Position numbers and translations under genes: made by a program | Shown here: positions 21,990-33,323 of the stretch, piece by piece | How the letters are laid out: every line of letters begins with the position of its first letter | How positions within the stretch are numbered: the stretch's first letter is position 1 | NCBI RefSeq assembly: GCF_024586455.1 | Contig: NC_065920.1 | Coordinates: forward strand, 71,704,821 to 71,768,820 | Source of the DNA: Bactrocera neohumeralis | Lineage: Eukaryota; Arthropoda; Insecta; Diptera; Tephritidae | Direction: 5' to 3' | DNA length: 64,000 nucleotides | Notes under the pieces: generated by a model | What the model was told of the DNA's origin: nothing | The model's input: only the letters and a program-made list of their open reading frames with translations | Databases searched by the model: none

Positions 21990-22831
21990 TTGTTTAGAAT
22001 TGCATGTATGAAAATCTGTATTGCATGGGCCTGCAGAGCCCCAAAAAAAATCAGCTTGTGAAATAATGCACACCTTAATCTATATACATATATATGTATG
22101 TATGCACATATATGCGCCAGACATGTGGAATACGAAATTAAAATTTATGAATTTTTTATATTTACCGCATTTAAGCCACAAAAAGGGACTAAACTCATTG
22201 CTGCACAACCGCAGGCTAAAAGAACAGACCAAATACAATTTTATGGAATACGTATGTCTCACATTAAATGTGATGTAAGAGCTTAGCTTGAAAATTTGTA
22301 AATAACTAAATGAGAAAAATATTGATGTAAGAGCTTTTGGTTTAGAGTATGGAGTATTTTTGATGTGGATATAAAAATAGAAAATATAGAAAAAGAAAAT
22401 AAATATAAAAACATAAAAAAAGAAAAATAAAAAAGTATAAAAATATAAAAATAAACAAATAGAAAATAAAGAAGAATGGCTAAATAGCCACAGAATTTTT
22501 TCATGTATTATATATTTTAAAAATATTTGTATCGGATGAAGTTGATGAGGATCAAAGCAATAAAATTGCAAATATTTTGACTTCTGTTTGTACTCGTTTT
22601 GTAAATAAGTTTTAGACAAAAGTTTAGGAATATAACGGCGATTTAGGTTAACAATTGACAATCTCATTTATTGATCACCAAACAGCTACTTCGATTTAAG
22701 TGATGATAATGCTTATTGCATCAATCTGCCGGAACCACGTCGAAATTTGCGTATTAAAAATGACATGAACAACAAAAAATAGAGAACTGAATTGCTTTTT
22801 TTTTTAGAAAAAACAAAATAAACAACTCAAT
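21990..22831. other. AT-rich stretch
   Basis: A run of AATATAAAAA(C/T)A-type sequence at about 22370-22465 creates a spurious 195-codon Phe/Tyr-rich minus-strand frame (22080-22667). No gene is supported. Confidence 0.55.
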
Positions 22832-23270
22832 CAGCAACTTTTTCTGAATGAAAAGCAGCTAGAGATAGTTTTCGGTAAGTTTCTGTACCTTCACCTAAAC
22901 AGCAACTTTTTCTGAATGCAAGGAAGCCTAGAGAGTGTTTTCGGTTATTTTCTGTGAGTTGTAGCTACCTGAAATGTGGCAACGTGGTAGAATAAGTTAA
23001 GATTTTTAGAAATCTATGTCAACGTTTTTAGTCTTATTAAACATTGTGCCAGTTAATTTTGTACCTTGTAGCTACCTGAAACTTCACCTAAGCAGCAACT
23101 TTTTCTGAATGCAAAGGTGTCTAACGATTATTTTCGGTTATTTTCTGTGCCTTGTAGCTACCTGAAATGTGGCAACGTGGTAGAGTAAATTAAGATTTTT
23201 AGAAATCTTTGTCCACGTTTTTCACTTGTTAAGCATTGTTCCATTATAGTTTTTCTTTTTTTCACTTTTC
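22832..23270. repeat. Tandem array, AGCAACTTTTTCTGAATG units, main period 193 bp
   Basis: AGCAACTTTTTCTGAATG occurs exactly at 22832, 22901 and 23094. GTAGCTACCTGAAATGTGGC followed by AACGTGGTAGA occurs at 22961 and 23154, a 193-bp shift. Both full units share the order TTTTCGGTTATTTTCTGTG, GTAGCTACCTGAAATG, AAGATTTTTAGAAATCT and TTAA(G/A)CATTGT. The first unit is only a 69-bp partial copy. No coding function is seen. Confidence 0.88.
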
Positions 23271-23276
23271 TATTCT

Positions 23277-23560
23277 GTTCCGGAAATGAATGTCAAAAAT
23301 AATAAGGTTTTCTTTGACAGTAGTCAATTTTACGTAACTCTGTAGCACCAAAAATTGCACCCTTTGCATACGCTATCAAGCTAAAATCATAAAATTAATT
23401 TCCTCCCACACTTTTTAGGTTCAGTTCCAAAAATTAGTGTCACAAATAACATGTTTGTCAATTTTATGTAATTCTATACCTCTTAAAATTACACCCTTTA
23501 TTTATGTTATCTAGCTAATATCATAAAATTGTTTTTCTTTACTCATTTTAATTGTTTTTT
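23277..23560. repeat. Diverged two-copy tandem duplication, ~147 bp
   Basis: Copy 1 starts GTTCCGGAAATGAATGTCA and copy 2 starts GTTCCAAAAATTAGTGTCA at about 23424. They share GTCAATTTTA(C/T)GTAA.TCT, AAAATT(G/A)CACCCTTT, TATC(A/T)AGCTAA and ATCATAAAATT in order. It is more diverged than the preceding 193-bp array and therefore probably older. Confidence 0.75.
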
Positions 23561-24744
23561 CTTAATAAACTTGCGTTTTTCCAAACAGCCAGGCCTTCCA
23601 AACACAGCCAAAAAACACACCCTTTAAATTAACAGTAAATCAAAACAAGTGTACTGTAGCCGTGCAACATTAAGCAGCAAACAAGATTTTTATTTTTATC
23701 ACTGAAGACATTTTAAATGCTTTCGCCAGCTATATTCAAGTGCCACTTCTCATCACATATCCTATTATTGTATACACATATGACATTAGGATGTCACTCA
23801 TATCCCACATATGCATATTTATTTACGGACTTTGATGTAAACAAGCACTTATTATTTACACACACCTACATATGCCTATGTGTATAGCTAATTGTGTTGC
23901 TACGCATTTGTTTTGAGCATCAAAGCATGATAACCATATGCTTTTCATTTGCCCAAATGCTTTTGCGCCTAAAAGAACACTAAATAATGCAGCATGAGTG
24001 AGCGCTGTCAGTTATGTTCAAACCTCACACGAAGAAATATTTTCTAGTATTTAGTATGCATGTACGTGCAGAGCAGGCATATTTAAACACCGTTAGGCAA
24101 CAAATTGTTTCTGTTGTTCATTTTCTTTGCTTAATTTCTATTCACTTTTGTTTCATTATTATTTTTTGTTCTTTTAGAAAGTTTAAGTTCTTTACATGTG
24201 TAAGTGGGTGAATAGTAGATCAAAGCCATGGAAACTGAACACATATTACATATATTACAATATTTATGCATATGCGTACTAGAGAATTTCTTTTGCCTAA
24301 ATTTATTCATATTTTATGAGAGAAATGCCAAAGCTCCACTTTTAGCACAATATTTTAAATTTCGTTTCCTAAGTGCATTGCCTTTAAGCAGTAGTGGGAC
24401 GTTTAGTGAATAGAAATTCCTTTGGTTTAAGAATATGATCTTTAACTCTGGAGTCATGTGTAGAAAATCACGCAAGTGAAGAAAATTTTCTGAGCGTCAT
24501 TCACTTGGGAGTGGCCAGAAACGATTATTTTACATATGGCTCAAGCAGCTCATGACTTCCGGTCCTAGACCAAGTATCCTCTGGGTAACCAAAAAACATT
24601 CGTTTGAAAGTGGGCTAAAGTGAGAAAGCCTCCAGGATTGTGCGCGGGACTTGGGACCCGTTAAAAAAACACTACCAATGAAACTAGGAACAGTCTCGAA
24701 AGAGAGCCCCCCTTTTTTCTAACGACCATGTCAAACACATTAAG
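23561..24744. other. Unassigned stretch
   Basis: No gene recognised. The last ~200 bp may already be 5' sequence of the retroelement that follows. Confidence 0.5.
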
Positions 24745-25990
24745 CATTACAACTTACGTCCTGGAATGTCCGCTTAATTCGGAAGATGCCGCTGCCTAGC
24801 TGGTTGATGTCCTCATTAGAGTGAAGACTAATATCATCGCTGTCCAAGAAATGCGATAGATGGGACAAGGACTGAGGCAAGTAGATCTTTGTGGCATTTA
24901 CTGCAGGGGTCATGTAAAGGAGCATTAGTTCGGTATGGAATTTGTGATGAAAGAAGCATCCCGTTGTTGAGTACTGGCAGTCACCCTGGTGGATGAACGC
25001 CTTGCCACAATCCGCATCAAAGCCAAGTTCTTCAACATATCACTGATTTTCGGCCACACTCCGACGAAAAAGATAACCAAAGATGCCTTCTATGAGCGCT
25101 TGGAGCGCACCTATGAGAGTTGATCCCACCAGAATATCAAAATCATTTTTGGCGACTTTAACGCCAGGGTGGGCAAGGAAGGTACCTTTGACACAACGGT
25201 CGGTAAATTCAGCCTCCACAATGAAATATTTTCAAATGGGTCGAGGCTGATCGACTTCCCCGCGGCCCGAAATATGGTTATCTGTGGGACTAGACTCCAG
25301 CATAAAAAATTCAACCAGCTAACTGGCTCTCTGGATTGAAAAATCATCAACCACATCGATCATGTTGTGATAGACGGAAGAAATGTCTCCAATGTTTTAG
25401 ATGTGCGTACGCTCCGAGGTCCTAACATCGACTCGGACCACTATCTTATTGCAGCCAAGATTCGCACCCGTCTATGAGAAGCAAAAAATGCACGTCAATA
25501 AACACGAGGAAGCTTCGACGCCGAGAAGCTGCAATCCCAACAGAAAGCCGAACGACTATCTAATCGACTTGCGCTCCTGCTCTCTGAGAGCACTCGTCAA
25601 CAACTCGGTATAAGGGAACTGTGGGACAGCATTTCAAACTCCTTACGTACAGCTGCAACCGAAATCATTGGTTTTCGGAAAATGCAAAAGCACAGCTGGT
25701 ACGACAAGGAGTGCCTTGTCGCAGCGGAGGGAAAACAGACTGCTTAACTCGCAACGTAAATAATTTTGAAGTCTACCACCGAATTTCATCTATATTTGCA
25801 TCAGTATCAACAACAATATAGCTTAAAAATCTAACGTACAATCTCTTTTGACAACAGGTGCTACTTTGACCAAACTCTATAAGTAACTCAGCATCCCCGT
25901 CCTGCTATATGACGCAGAGGCATGGACGATGACAACATCTGATGAGTCGGGGCTATGAGTTTTCGAAAGAAATATTCTGAAGATTTATGA
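24745..25990 (+). pseudogene. RTE-like non-LTR retrotransposon: APE-type endonuclease domain plus fragment of RT C-terminus
   Basis: The endonuclease nicks target DNA to prime reverse transcription. Its signature blocks appear in order: TSWNVRLIRK (about 24758), IIAVQEMR (catalytic Glu), IIFGDFNARVGKEG (about 25140), NMVICGTRLQHKKF, HIDHVVIDGRNV, DVRTLRGPNIDSDHYLIAAK (SDH catalytic His), then LGIRELWDSISNSLRTAATE up to about 25700 with WYDKECLVAAE. The sequence then jumps at about 25855 to LTKLYK, IPVLLYDAEAWTM and VFERNILKIYDP, the end of the RT region. The whole reverse transcriptase core with YxDD is therefore deleted. Several stops and frameshifts are present. It is the best-preserved RTE-like copy here. 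Insect homologues are commonly mislabelled craniofacial development protein 2. Confidence 0.9.
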
Positions 25991-28099
25991 TCCTTTGGTA
26001 TTGGCAACGGCGAAGCAGTAGTCGATAAGGCCTCTTAGAAAAAAGTTAACCAAAAACTTTGTTTGATATAACCCCTTAATACAAAAGACTTTAACTACAA
26101 TATCCTTACAACTTGAAATTGCTTTAGAAATAAAGTAGAGTATTTTATTCAACACATTTCTAGTCACAATCAACTCGAGTACGAGTGAACTCACTGCAAA
26201 TATAGCCAACATATAGAACACAAGTAATTTCATAGAGAAATGTATAGTAATTTTGCATACCTTCAGGCGCTAACGCTTTTACTATGAAGTATATTAACCA
26301 CTTTCATTCCCCCGCAGTAACAAAAGCTGTCACGCACATACTTGTAACTCCATCGCCTCTATGAATTTTCACAAAGGCGTTAAAACGTAAATACGCCTAA
26401 CGGTAGGCTAGCAAAGCCAACTTAATTTTTAAACACATTGCTTTTGCCCTCTACTATAGTGAAATAGGTTTTGCCAGTGCGTAGCAGTCAGGCGTCGAGC
26501 AAATGCTGCTAGCAGCTAAAATTCGTAGTGCAATTTTAGGCGCCCAAAAACTAAATCAGCTGCGCGTGTGTGACAACCGTAGCTGGCATTGGCTCAAATA
26601 ACAGCATGCATATCTACTCATTAAAGCCGAAATGAGTTTCAGTGAAAATCAAAACGATGCAGTGCGCAAGGCATCGGGTGCAGAGGCTTAAATGAACACA
26701 CAGGCACACACACACACACACACAAAATTGTAAAGAAACTAACACGTACTACCTACAGTGGAGTGAAATTTCCATAAAAAGCGAATTTTACAAGTTCGAC
26801 ATGACGTTTGCTGGCAATTTTGCAACCAACCGAAAGTTGTGTGCATACAAACGCACGCCTAAATGTAGGCAACAAACACGCCGACATTATTTCATTTCAT
26901 TTACAATGCGCCGTAGCCTGAAATTATGCAAATGTGTTTACTCGTATTTCTCTGGCGACAATTTCTTTCGCATGCATTCGAGCGCACACGTTGGCTGAAG
27001 CTTGTGCTACACACCCTGTGTTCGTTTGTGTGTGTGCGCTGAGCCGAGCCGAGCGTGCGCAGCTGGCAAACGCAAGCGCTCGCAATCGCATTTCATGCAA
27101 ATTAGCACTGCAATGCGATAGAAGATGCCAACAAAAACACAGAGAAACAAAAGTATATAACAAGCCAACAACAATGTTGCGCGCATCGCCAACAAACTGT
27201 CAGCAGCATCGGCGGCAACAACAATAGCAACGATTGTTACTCAAATAAGCCAAGCACAGCTAATTTCGCTACGCAGTTGACTGCGCTATTTGAATGCCAA
27301 AGCGGCCGCCTCCGCACGCGTCTTCCGCTGACTGCTCGTTTCCTCTTCGTTACTCGATTTCTTGCTCTTTTTTCATTGTTTTTTTTTTTTGTTGTGCAGC
27401 ACAGCTTATTTTGCAAATCTGCATTTTTTTGTCTTCTATCTGCAGGCTTTTTGCCTCCACCACGCTTGAGTTGCTCTGCCGTTGCGCTCTTCTAACAACA
27501 CACACACACACAACCGACGATTTTTCTTCCTTTGTCGTCATGAGCGTTTATCTATCGTTTCAAGCGGAAAATATTCACTGCCCACATTCACGTCCGTTGG
27601 GTCAACCGGCGGTGCGCAAATCTTTCGCGGCTAATAAGCGGCGCTCTTAATGGTGTTGGTGGCGCTGGCGGTGTAGTTTGTTGGTGTGCTGTTGGTAACG
27701 GCAGCTCTGGCGGCTGTTGACATTGATAAATGGCGTTGTCGAATGGGCGAACCTAGGCGATTTGCCGACGGATATTAGATGTAAGAGATATGCGCCCATT
27801 TCCAGTTGGCGAGCGATGGTATTCCAAGAAATTGCTGTAAATGCGCGTGGTTGTGGTAGTGTGCTGAGTCTAGGCTGTGAAACTGTATGCATCTAGTAGA
27901 AACTCAATAGCTTTAATTGTCTATTTCGTTGGGGTTTGGAAAATAAATATAGAAAAAAGAATAAATAAAGCCTATATGGCCGACTACACTTGCAAGAGAA
28001 GCGTCAGCAAGAATTGGGGCCTTCAACTTAGTAAAATTGTGGGGAGGTATACGGCTGTCATTAGACTTATACTATAGGGTGATAATAGGGGTGAAAGAT
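25991..28099. other. Gene-free stretch with a GC-richer, apparently unique island
   Basis: Exact GCCTA-N4-TAGGC palindromes lie at 26395-26408 and 26857-26870. About 26480-27680 is clearly less AT-rich and has CA microsatellites (about 26705-26724 and 27498-27512), GAGCCGAGCCGAGCG and CAACAACAAT-type runs. That texture is common in fly promoters, 5' untranslated exons and enhancers. Overlapping frames of 60-118 codons there are low-complexity (Cys/Ser/Phe- or His/Thr-rich) on both strands and I recognise none, so no gene is called. Confidence 0.5.
26705..26724. repeat. (CA)n microsatellite
   Basis: Uninterrupted CA dinucleotide run in the GC-richer island. Confidence 0.9.
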
Positions 28100-28580
28100 A
28101 GCCTCTCAGTCTATACCTGCGGGTCCAACATGGACTGCGGAGCTGGCACAGGAGTATATTCCAATGATCGGGACATCTCAATAAACAATTTCAACAATTA
28201 GCAAATAACAGATGGAAAAATATAACAAAATGCAATCAACTTAACAGTTATGACAGAAATATATGACAGAAAAAGAACTAACGACTTATTAAATAGGTGC
28301 AGGAAAAGTATATACAGAGTAACTGGTACTAAACAGGGCATTGGCCATTTGGAGAACATGCGTCCAAAATGGGTATGCCCAACAACAACATCTGCCGAGG
28401 CTGCGAAATAAACAATTTTAAACTTTCTCCGTGAATGCCCAGCTCTATCGCAGATCCAACACAGAACACTTGCAATCCATCAAGCACAAAACCTTGAATG
28501 GTTGTCTACAAGAAGCATATCGGACATTAGTAGCTTCATCGAAACCACAAAGTGGTTTGAAAGAGAAGGTGAAACATGAT
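28100..28580 (+). pseudogene. LOA/I-like non-LTR element, RNase H and C-terminal fragment
   Basis: LSVYTCGSNMDCGAGTGVYS is an RNase H start, with the usual 'YTDGSK' reading YTCGSN, so the first catalytic Asp is lost. After a deletion the C-terminal tail follows: GHLENMRPK, then GMPNNNICRGCE in a second frame (a GIPYNDICRSC-like Cys motif), FLRECPALSQIQHRTLA, and SISDISSFIETTKWFERE. This order is typical of the ORF2 tail of RNase-H-bearing insect non-LTR elements. Stops and frameshifts make it inactive. It directly precedes a mariner copy. Confidence 0.78.
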
Positions 28581-28616
28581 ATCAATAACAAAAAGGTCAA
28601 CGATTAGTGCATCAAA

Positions 28617-29345
28617 ATGGCACAGATATTGCTAATTGAGCCCGAAATACAACAGGGCAGCCTACCCAACTACCTAATGGCGCAACTATGTTTAGAAAAG
28701 GAATGCGAATTTTTATTGAATAAGTGCGGCAGGAAACAGAAAGAAACTATGTTTTCCGTCTACCAGGTTTTCATGAAACATATTATTACTTGCGAGGAGT
28801 CTCGTCTCTACCCAAAAATAGTCGATCAATCGTCCAAATATCGTGACAACGGTGAGCCGAAGCTAAAAACACCTCAAGGCAGGTTTACAATCAACGTAAT
28901 GTTGACAGTTTTCTTCGGTTATCAAGGTGTGATGCGCTCCGAATTCCTTCCGACCCGCCAAACTGGCAAGAAGAAATAGTATTTGACTGTTATTCGTCGT
29001 TTGAGCGAAGCTATTCGTGAAAAATGGCGGCCGACAACTCTTGGTTTCTGCACCACGATAATGCACCGTAGCATACTGCATTGATTCTTCGTAAATATTT
29101 CGCCGAATTTTCAACCAATATCGCGCCGCAACCACCATTTAACCATTTAACTTCGTGTGGCTTCTGGCTATTTAGCAAACCCAAACGACTGCTCTGGAAA
29201 AACCATTTTGAGTCAATTGAAGATATTAAATTGAAGACTATTCCGGAAATTGACTTTGACAACAGTTTCGAGGACTGGATAAAACGTTGTCACAAATGTA
29301 TTGGGGCCAAAGGGATTACATAGATTGTGAAGAATAAATTAAGAA
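28617..29345 (+). pseudogene. mariner transposase remnant A
   Basis: The C-terminal half of a DD34D-type mariner transposase is readable. VMLTVFFGYQGVMRSEFLPT is the beta-strand block after the first Asp. Upstream, the usual TGDES motif reads TCEES, so the first catalytic Asp is lost. LTVIRRLSEAIREKWRP is followed after a stop by NSWFLHHDNAP, which keeps the second Asp. In the next part, PPYSPDLAPCDFWLF is altered to PPFNHLTSCGFWLF, removing the third Asp. HFESIEDIK and DNSFEDWIKRCHKCIGAKG complete the C-terminus. A frameshift or stop lies near 28977. The N-terminal DNA-binding part (28617-28760) is barely recognisable, and terminal repeats were not identified. Confidence 0.85.
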
Positions 29346-30123
29346 TTTTAAAATATGAACAAAGTCTTACTTTTTTTTGCCCATAACGATATATATATAT
29401 ATGTATAAATGTAAATCTATGTAACGACATAACATATGTGAAGTGTGTGAAAATATATGTTGGAAAATTTTTGGAAAAGTTTCTGTATCATCCCTCATAT
29501 TGAAGGAATGTTGGAAGCAACTTGTGTTAGGCAGCGTGTGCCAAGTTGTGCTGACAGTGTGTGGGTTGTTATGTATGTCTGGCATACATGTTTGTATGTA
29601 TACAAATTTTGGGGATTTTTGGTACTTTGTGTGTGTGGGCTGTGAAGCTTTGAGCTTAAGACTCATTTTCCTCAACAAGCATATTTCTTCATGTGTGAAT
29701 TTGTTGTATACAACAACAATTTTGTTTTCAAAAATCCAAAAATGTAGGCATTTGTTAACAGCCAGCTGGGATTGTTATATCGTCTTGCTGCTGGAATATG
29801 CTTACCTGGTAAAGTGATTTTTTCAAAATTTTTATTTCGCCGAATTTTTCTTCAAATTTTTTTTTTAATATTTTCTTGTAAATTAAAAAGTTTGTGTGTT
29901 GTTTGTGTTTTTGATAAGTGTGCATTGTATGTATGAGTCAGGCTTCTCGAGTAAGTGGCACACGCCTTGTGTGAATTACTCACATGTGTTTCCGTACACA
30001 TGTACTACAAAAATATTTACTGTTATTTACACCAAGCGTTTGATAGCCTTTTCGAATGAAGTACACTGCATTGTGATGTTGTTTTCATTTGTTTTGTTTT
30101 TGGTTTAGTAATTTAAACTACTT
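29346..30123. other. Unassigned stretch
   Basis: A short (TA)n run lies near 29389-29402. The 124-codon frame at 29443-29817 has no recognised motif and overlaps open frames on both strands; it is most likely chance. Confidence 0.5.
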
Positions 30124-30315
30124 GCAATACTGGCGACTGCCTGAAAAAAACATTTTGTACGACTTTTTTGACAGTTTTGAATTTTTCAAAAATAGTAAAA
30201 ATTGCAATTTGGGGATATGATATGAAGCGTGGACTCTCAAAAAATTTCAGTTGAATTGATTTAGTAGAACCTGAGTAATTGTTGGTATCGTTTTGAAAGA
30301 GACAGTTTCGATACC
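30124..30315. mobile_element. Fragment related to the 7020-7719 element
   Basis: ACTGGCGACTGCCTGA ... AATTTGGGGAT ... CCTGAGTAATTGTTGGTATCGTTTTGAAA parallels 7333-7510 (TGGCGACTGCCTGA ... AATTTGGGGAT ... CCTGAGAAATCGTGGGTATCGTTCCGAAA) in order and spacing. Neither terminal repeat is present. Confidence 0.75.
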
Positions 30316-30669
30316 ATAAATCTCCATATACCGATATCTCCATATACACATATGTATATATATATGTACATAAATATAGTCTTAATTTTTTTTTTTGTTT
30401 TTTAAGTTTTCAAAAATTGCTTTTTTAGGCTGTTACATTTGTTATGCTAATTAAAGATCCAGTCTTACGACAAAGAAAATATGTAACATAAAATATCCCA
30501 AAATTATCTTATGAAATTGGTTTTCCACTAACAACAATAAGCGATCAGTCGAATTAATTATACATTATTTCATCTACAAATGTACCGTTGTAACTGAGAA
30601 AGAGAGAGTTAGAGGCAGAGTTCGTCAAAGAGGACTTACTAAACTAGCTCAACGATAAGCAACGCTGTT

Positions 30670-31090
30670 CAGGTAATAAGAAATTTTTAACTTTTTTATA
30701 AAGTTTTTATTTTTTTCATAAAATTTTTAATTTTCAATTTATAAATTTTTTATAAAATTTTTAATTTTTTTAATTACATTTTTAATTTTTTTTATAAAAC
30801 TTTTAGTTTTTTTAAATAAAATTTTTAATTTTTTTAATTACATTTTTATTTTTTTATTATAAAATTTTTAGTTTTTTTTTTTAAATTTTTAGCTTTTTTT
30901 AAATAAAATTTTTAATTTTTAATTTATAAAATTTTTATTTTTTTTGAATTAAAATTTTTAATAAATTTTCTATAAAATGCTTAATTTTTTTAATTAAATT
31001 TTTAATTTTTTTAAATAAATTTTTTAGTTTTTTTTATTGAAATATTAATTTTTTTATAAAATATTTATTTATTTTTTTTAATATTTAATC
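30670..31090. repeat. Degenerate AT-only array (TTTTTAATTTTTTTATAAAA)
   Basis: Variants of AAATTTTTAATTTTTTT and ATAAAATTTTTA alternate with a 20-40-bp pseudo-period over about 400 bp. There is almost no G or C. It is non-coding and probably a slippage product. Confidence 0.8.
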
Positions 31091-31329
31091 ATATTGTGAA
31101 ATATTTTGTGAAATACAATATGGTTAACAATATACATAGTTAATTGATAATAGCGACTTACTTGAATTTTGTGGTCTCAAAAAGTCTTTCCTTTATCGCA
31201 GAGAAATAAGTTTCTGAAAAGAGTCAAATAAAACATATGTTATAAACACAAGAAATATATCATAAACGTTAAGCTGGACCAAAAAAATATTATGCGGAGA
31301 AGTTGAAACAAATTTACAGCTGTTCAAAA

Positions 31330-31602
31330 ATAAGTGAAAATAATGAAGAAATTCGTTTTATTTTGAAATTTTGTATCAGTTCGTGTTGTACAACAGTGGT
31401 TCACTCGCTTCCGTTCTGGAAATTTCGATTTACACTAATGAAAGTTTTACACTAATGGAATAATGTCTCTAGCGGAAAAATGACAAAAAGTGGTCGACCA
31501 AAATGGTACATATTTGTTTACTTATTTATTAGTATAAATATAAAAAAAAAAACGAAATTGAAGTTTAATTATAAATACGAAAAGACTTTTTCGACTAACC
31601 AA
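31330..31602 (+). pseudogene. mariner remnant B, parent family of the 18816 MITE
   Basis: The N-terminus of a mariner transposase is visible as NNEEIRFILKFC. After a deletion, VVQQWFTRFRSGNFDL follows, which is the helix-turn-helix ending, and then a GRP-like tail at about 31490. The catalytic domain is absent. The 3' end (31573-31602) is the inverted repeat AAATACGAAAAGACTTTTTC ... CCAA followed by TA, nearly identical to the right end of the 198-bp MITE, with about 100 bp of shared subterminal sequence. The left inverted repeat was not found, so this copy is also 5'-eroded. Confidence 0.8.
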
Positions 31603-31604
31603 TA

Positions 31605-32230
31605 TATTGGTTATATCTGACAGTGGAAGCTGAAAATTTTATGCTACAAATATGTAATATGATGTATTTCGATTTTATTATGATACGTTGTTTTGCATTT
31701 TAAATTTCATCTGGTTGTTGTATTTTACAGCATCTAAATGTGAGTGATTATCGCGATCAAAAAAGAAGTCTGCACAAATGGTGCCTTTAAGGTATGTAAT
31801 CTCATATCTTATAATTGTTGGAATCGGACTATAACTTTTCAAAGCTCCTGGTACTGAATATGTCGGCTCCAGTGTCTATGGCTGACTATTCACCAAAATA
31901 GCGGTCGATCTGCGAGGACTTCTATTGAAATTCAAAGAGAGTTTGTGCCAAAAATGAATAAAATCGGGCCAATACTATCCTCAGCATTCGTATACTAAAC
32001 ATAAAGTTTTACATTTCCATTTTTTTATAGCTCATACATATGTATATAGACCAATATGTGAGTTAACTTAATGAATTCCAAAAATCTTAATGAATGTCGA
32101 AATTGTATTTTCAAACATCCGGTTGACTGTCCTAGCGATTGATCTTTATGTGCAGCATCTCAGTGAAAGGTGGCATATATGTATTACTGGTAAGGCTATA
32201 ATATCGTCCGTGCTACAAGTAGTACCAATA
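31605..32230. other. Unassigned stretch, possibly an older repeat interrupted by mariner C
   Basis: The passage from about 31800 onward reads like a dispersed repeat, but I cannot place it. The flank after the mariner insertion (33324-33480) may be its continuation. Confidence 0.35.
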
Positions 32231-32232
32231 TA

Positions 32233-33321
32233 CCAGATTGTTCAATAAGTTTTATCGTTCGATAAGAGAGGATTTTGCTACTAGCTCCAATTTTTTTTTT
32301 TTTTTTTCATTTCAATCTGTCAATTATTCTTTGTTTAGAAGCCCTTTAGTGTCGCCGAGTCACAGTATTTTTTTACAATGAAAAAATTGAATATCGTGCA
32401 CTAATAAAATTCTTATTTTTGGAAGGTGTGGCACCAAAAGAAATTCACGAACGAATGTTAAAATTAGAACAGTAGAAAGATGGGTTTCGGAATTTAAACG
32501 TGGTCGAACAAGCCTTGAAGACGATCCACGTGAAGGACGTCCAGAAAGCGCATCAACACCAGAAATCATAGCCAAATTACAGGATACGGATTTGGAAGAT
32601 CGTCGATTGACTGAGAGATTGGAACATTTTAAAAATGATTAAGTGGATTTTTTGCATCGATTCATCACTAAAGATGAGACTTGGGACTATCATCATGATC
32701 CTGAATGAAAACAAGAGACTAAAGAGTGGTGTGAACCTGGTTTTCCGGCTTCGAAACGAGTTCGTGTCCGGAAATGCGAGAGGAATTTTGTTTGTGGATT
32801 ACTTACAAACTGGTAAAACACTTAATACTGCATATTATTGCAACCTCTTGGACCAGTTGAAGAAAAGAATTCGTGAAAAAAGACCCGTTTTGCAGAAGAA
32901 AAAATCCTTTTTCATCAGGACAATGCACTGTGTCACAGGAGCATTTTGACAATGGCTAAAAACTATTAATTAGAGTTCGAATTGTTGGAGCATCCACCGT
33001 ATTCACCAGATTTTGCCCTGAGCAACTTTTATTTGTTTCCAGAATAAAAAAATGTATGCGTGGCAAGCGTTTATCATCAAATGAAGAGGTTGGTTAAGGA
33101 ACAGTTTTCTTCAATTAATTTCAAAGCGAGGTCATAACGGCTGCTGAAGCGTATTTTGCAGAACTTTCGGATTATCACTCCAGGGATGGGATCCACAAAT
33201 TGAAGGATCGCTGAAACAAGTGTATTAATGTTGAGGGAGATTATACTAAATAATAAAGTGTATTTAGAATCATAAAATTGTGTTTTTCTTATCAAACGAC
33301 AAAACTTTTTGAGCAACCTGG
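32233..33321 (+). mobile_element. mariner element C with terminal repeats and TA duplication (inactive)
   Basis: The ends are imperfect inverted repeats: CCAGATTGTTCAATAAGTTT at the left and CCAGGTTGCTCAAAAAGTTT as the reverse complement of the right end. Both sit next to TA (32231-32232 and 33322-33323). The interior encodes IEYRALIKFLFLEGVAPKEI (first helix-turn-helix), then VSEFKRGRTSLEDDP-type sequence in a shifted frame, FLHRFITKDETWDYHH (first Asp present), LFHQDNALCH (second Asp present) and PPYSPDFALSNFYLFP, where the third catalytic Asp is Asn. At 1089 bp it is about 200 bp short of a typical mariner, and the missing part falls between the DNA-binding and catalytic regions. Several stops and frameshifts confirm loss of function. 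Confidence 0.92.
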
Positions 33322-33323
33322 TA

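Noticed and set aside
22080..22667. 195-codon minus-strand open frame, longest in the window
   Set aside because: It runs through an AATATAAAAA-rich tract and is Phe/Tyr/Ile/Leu-rich with no motif; composition alone explains the lack of stops.
29443..29817. 124-codon plus frame after a mariner copy
   Set aside because: No homology recognised; low-complexity start and overlapping frames on both strands.
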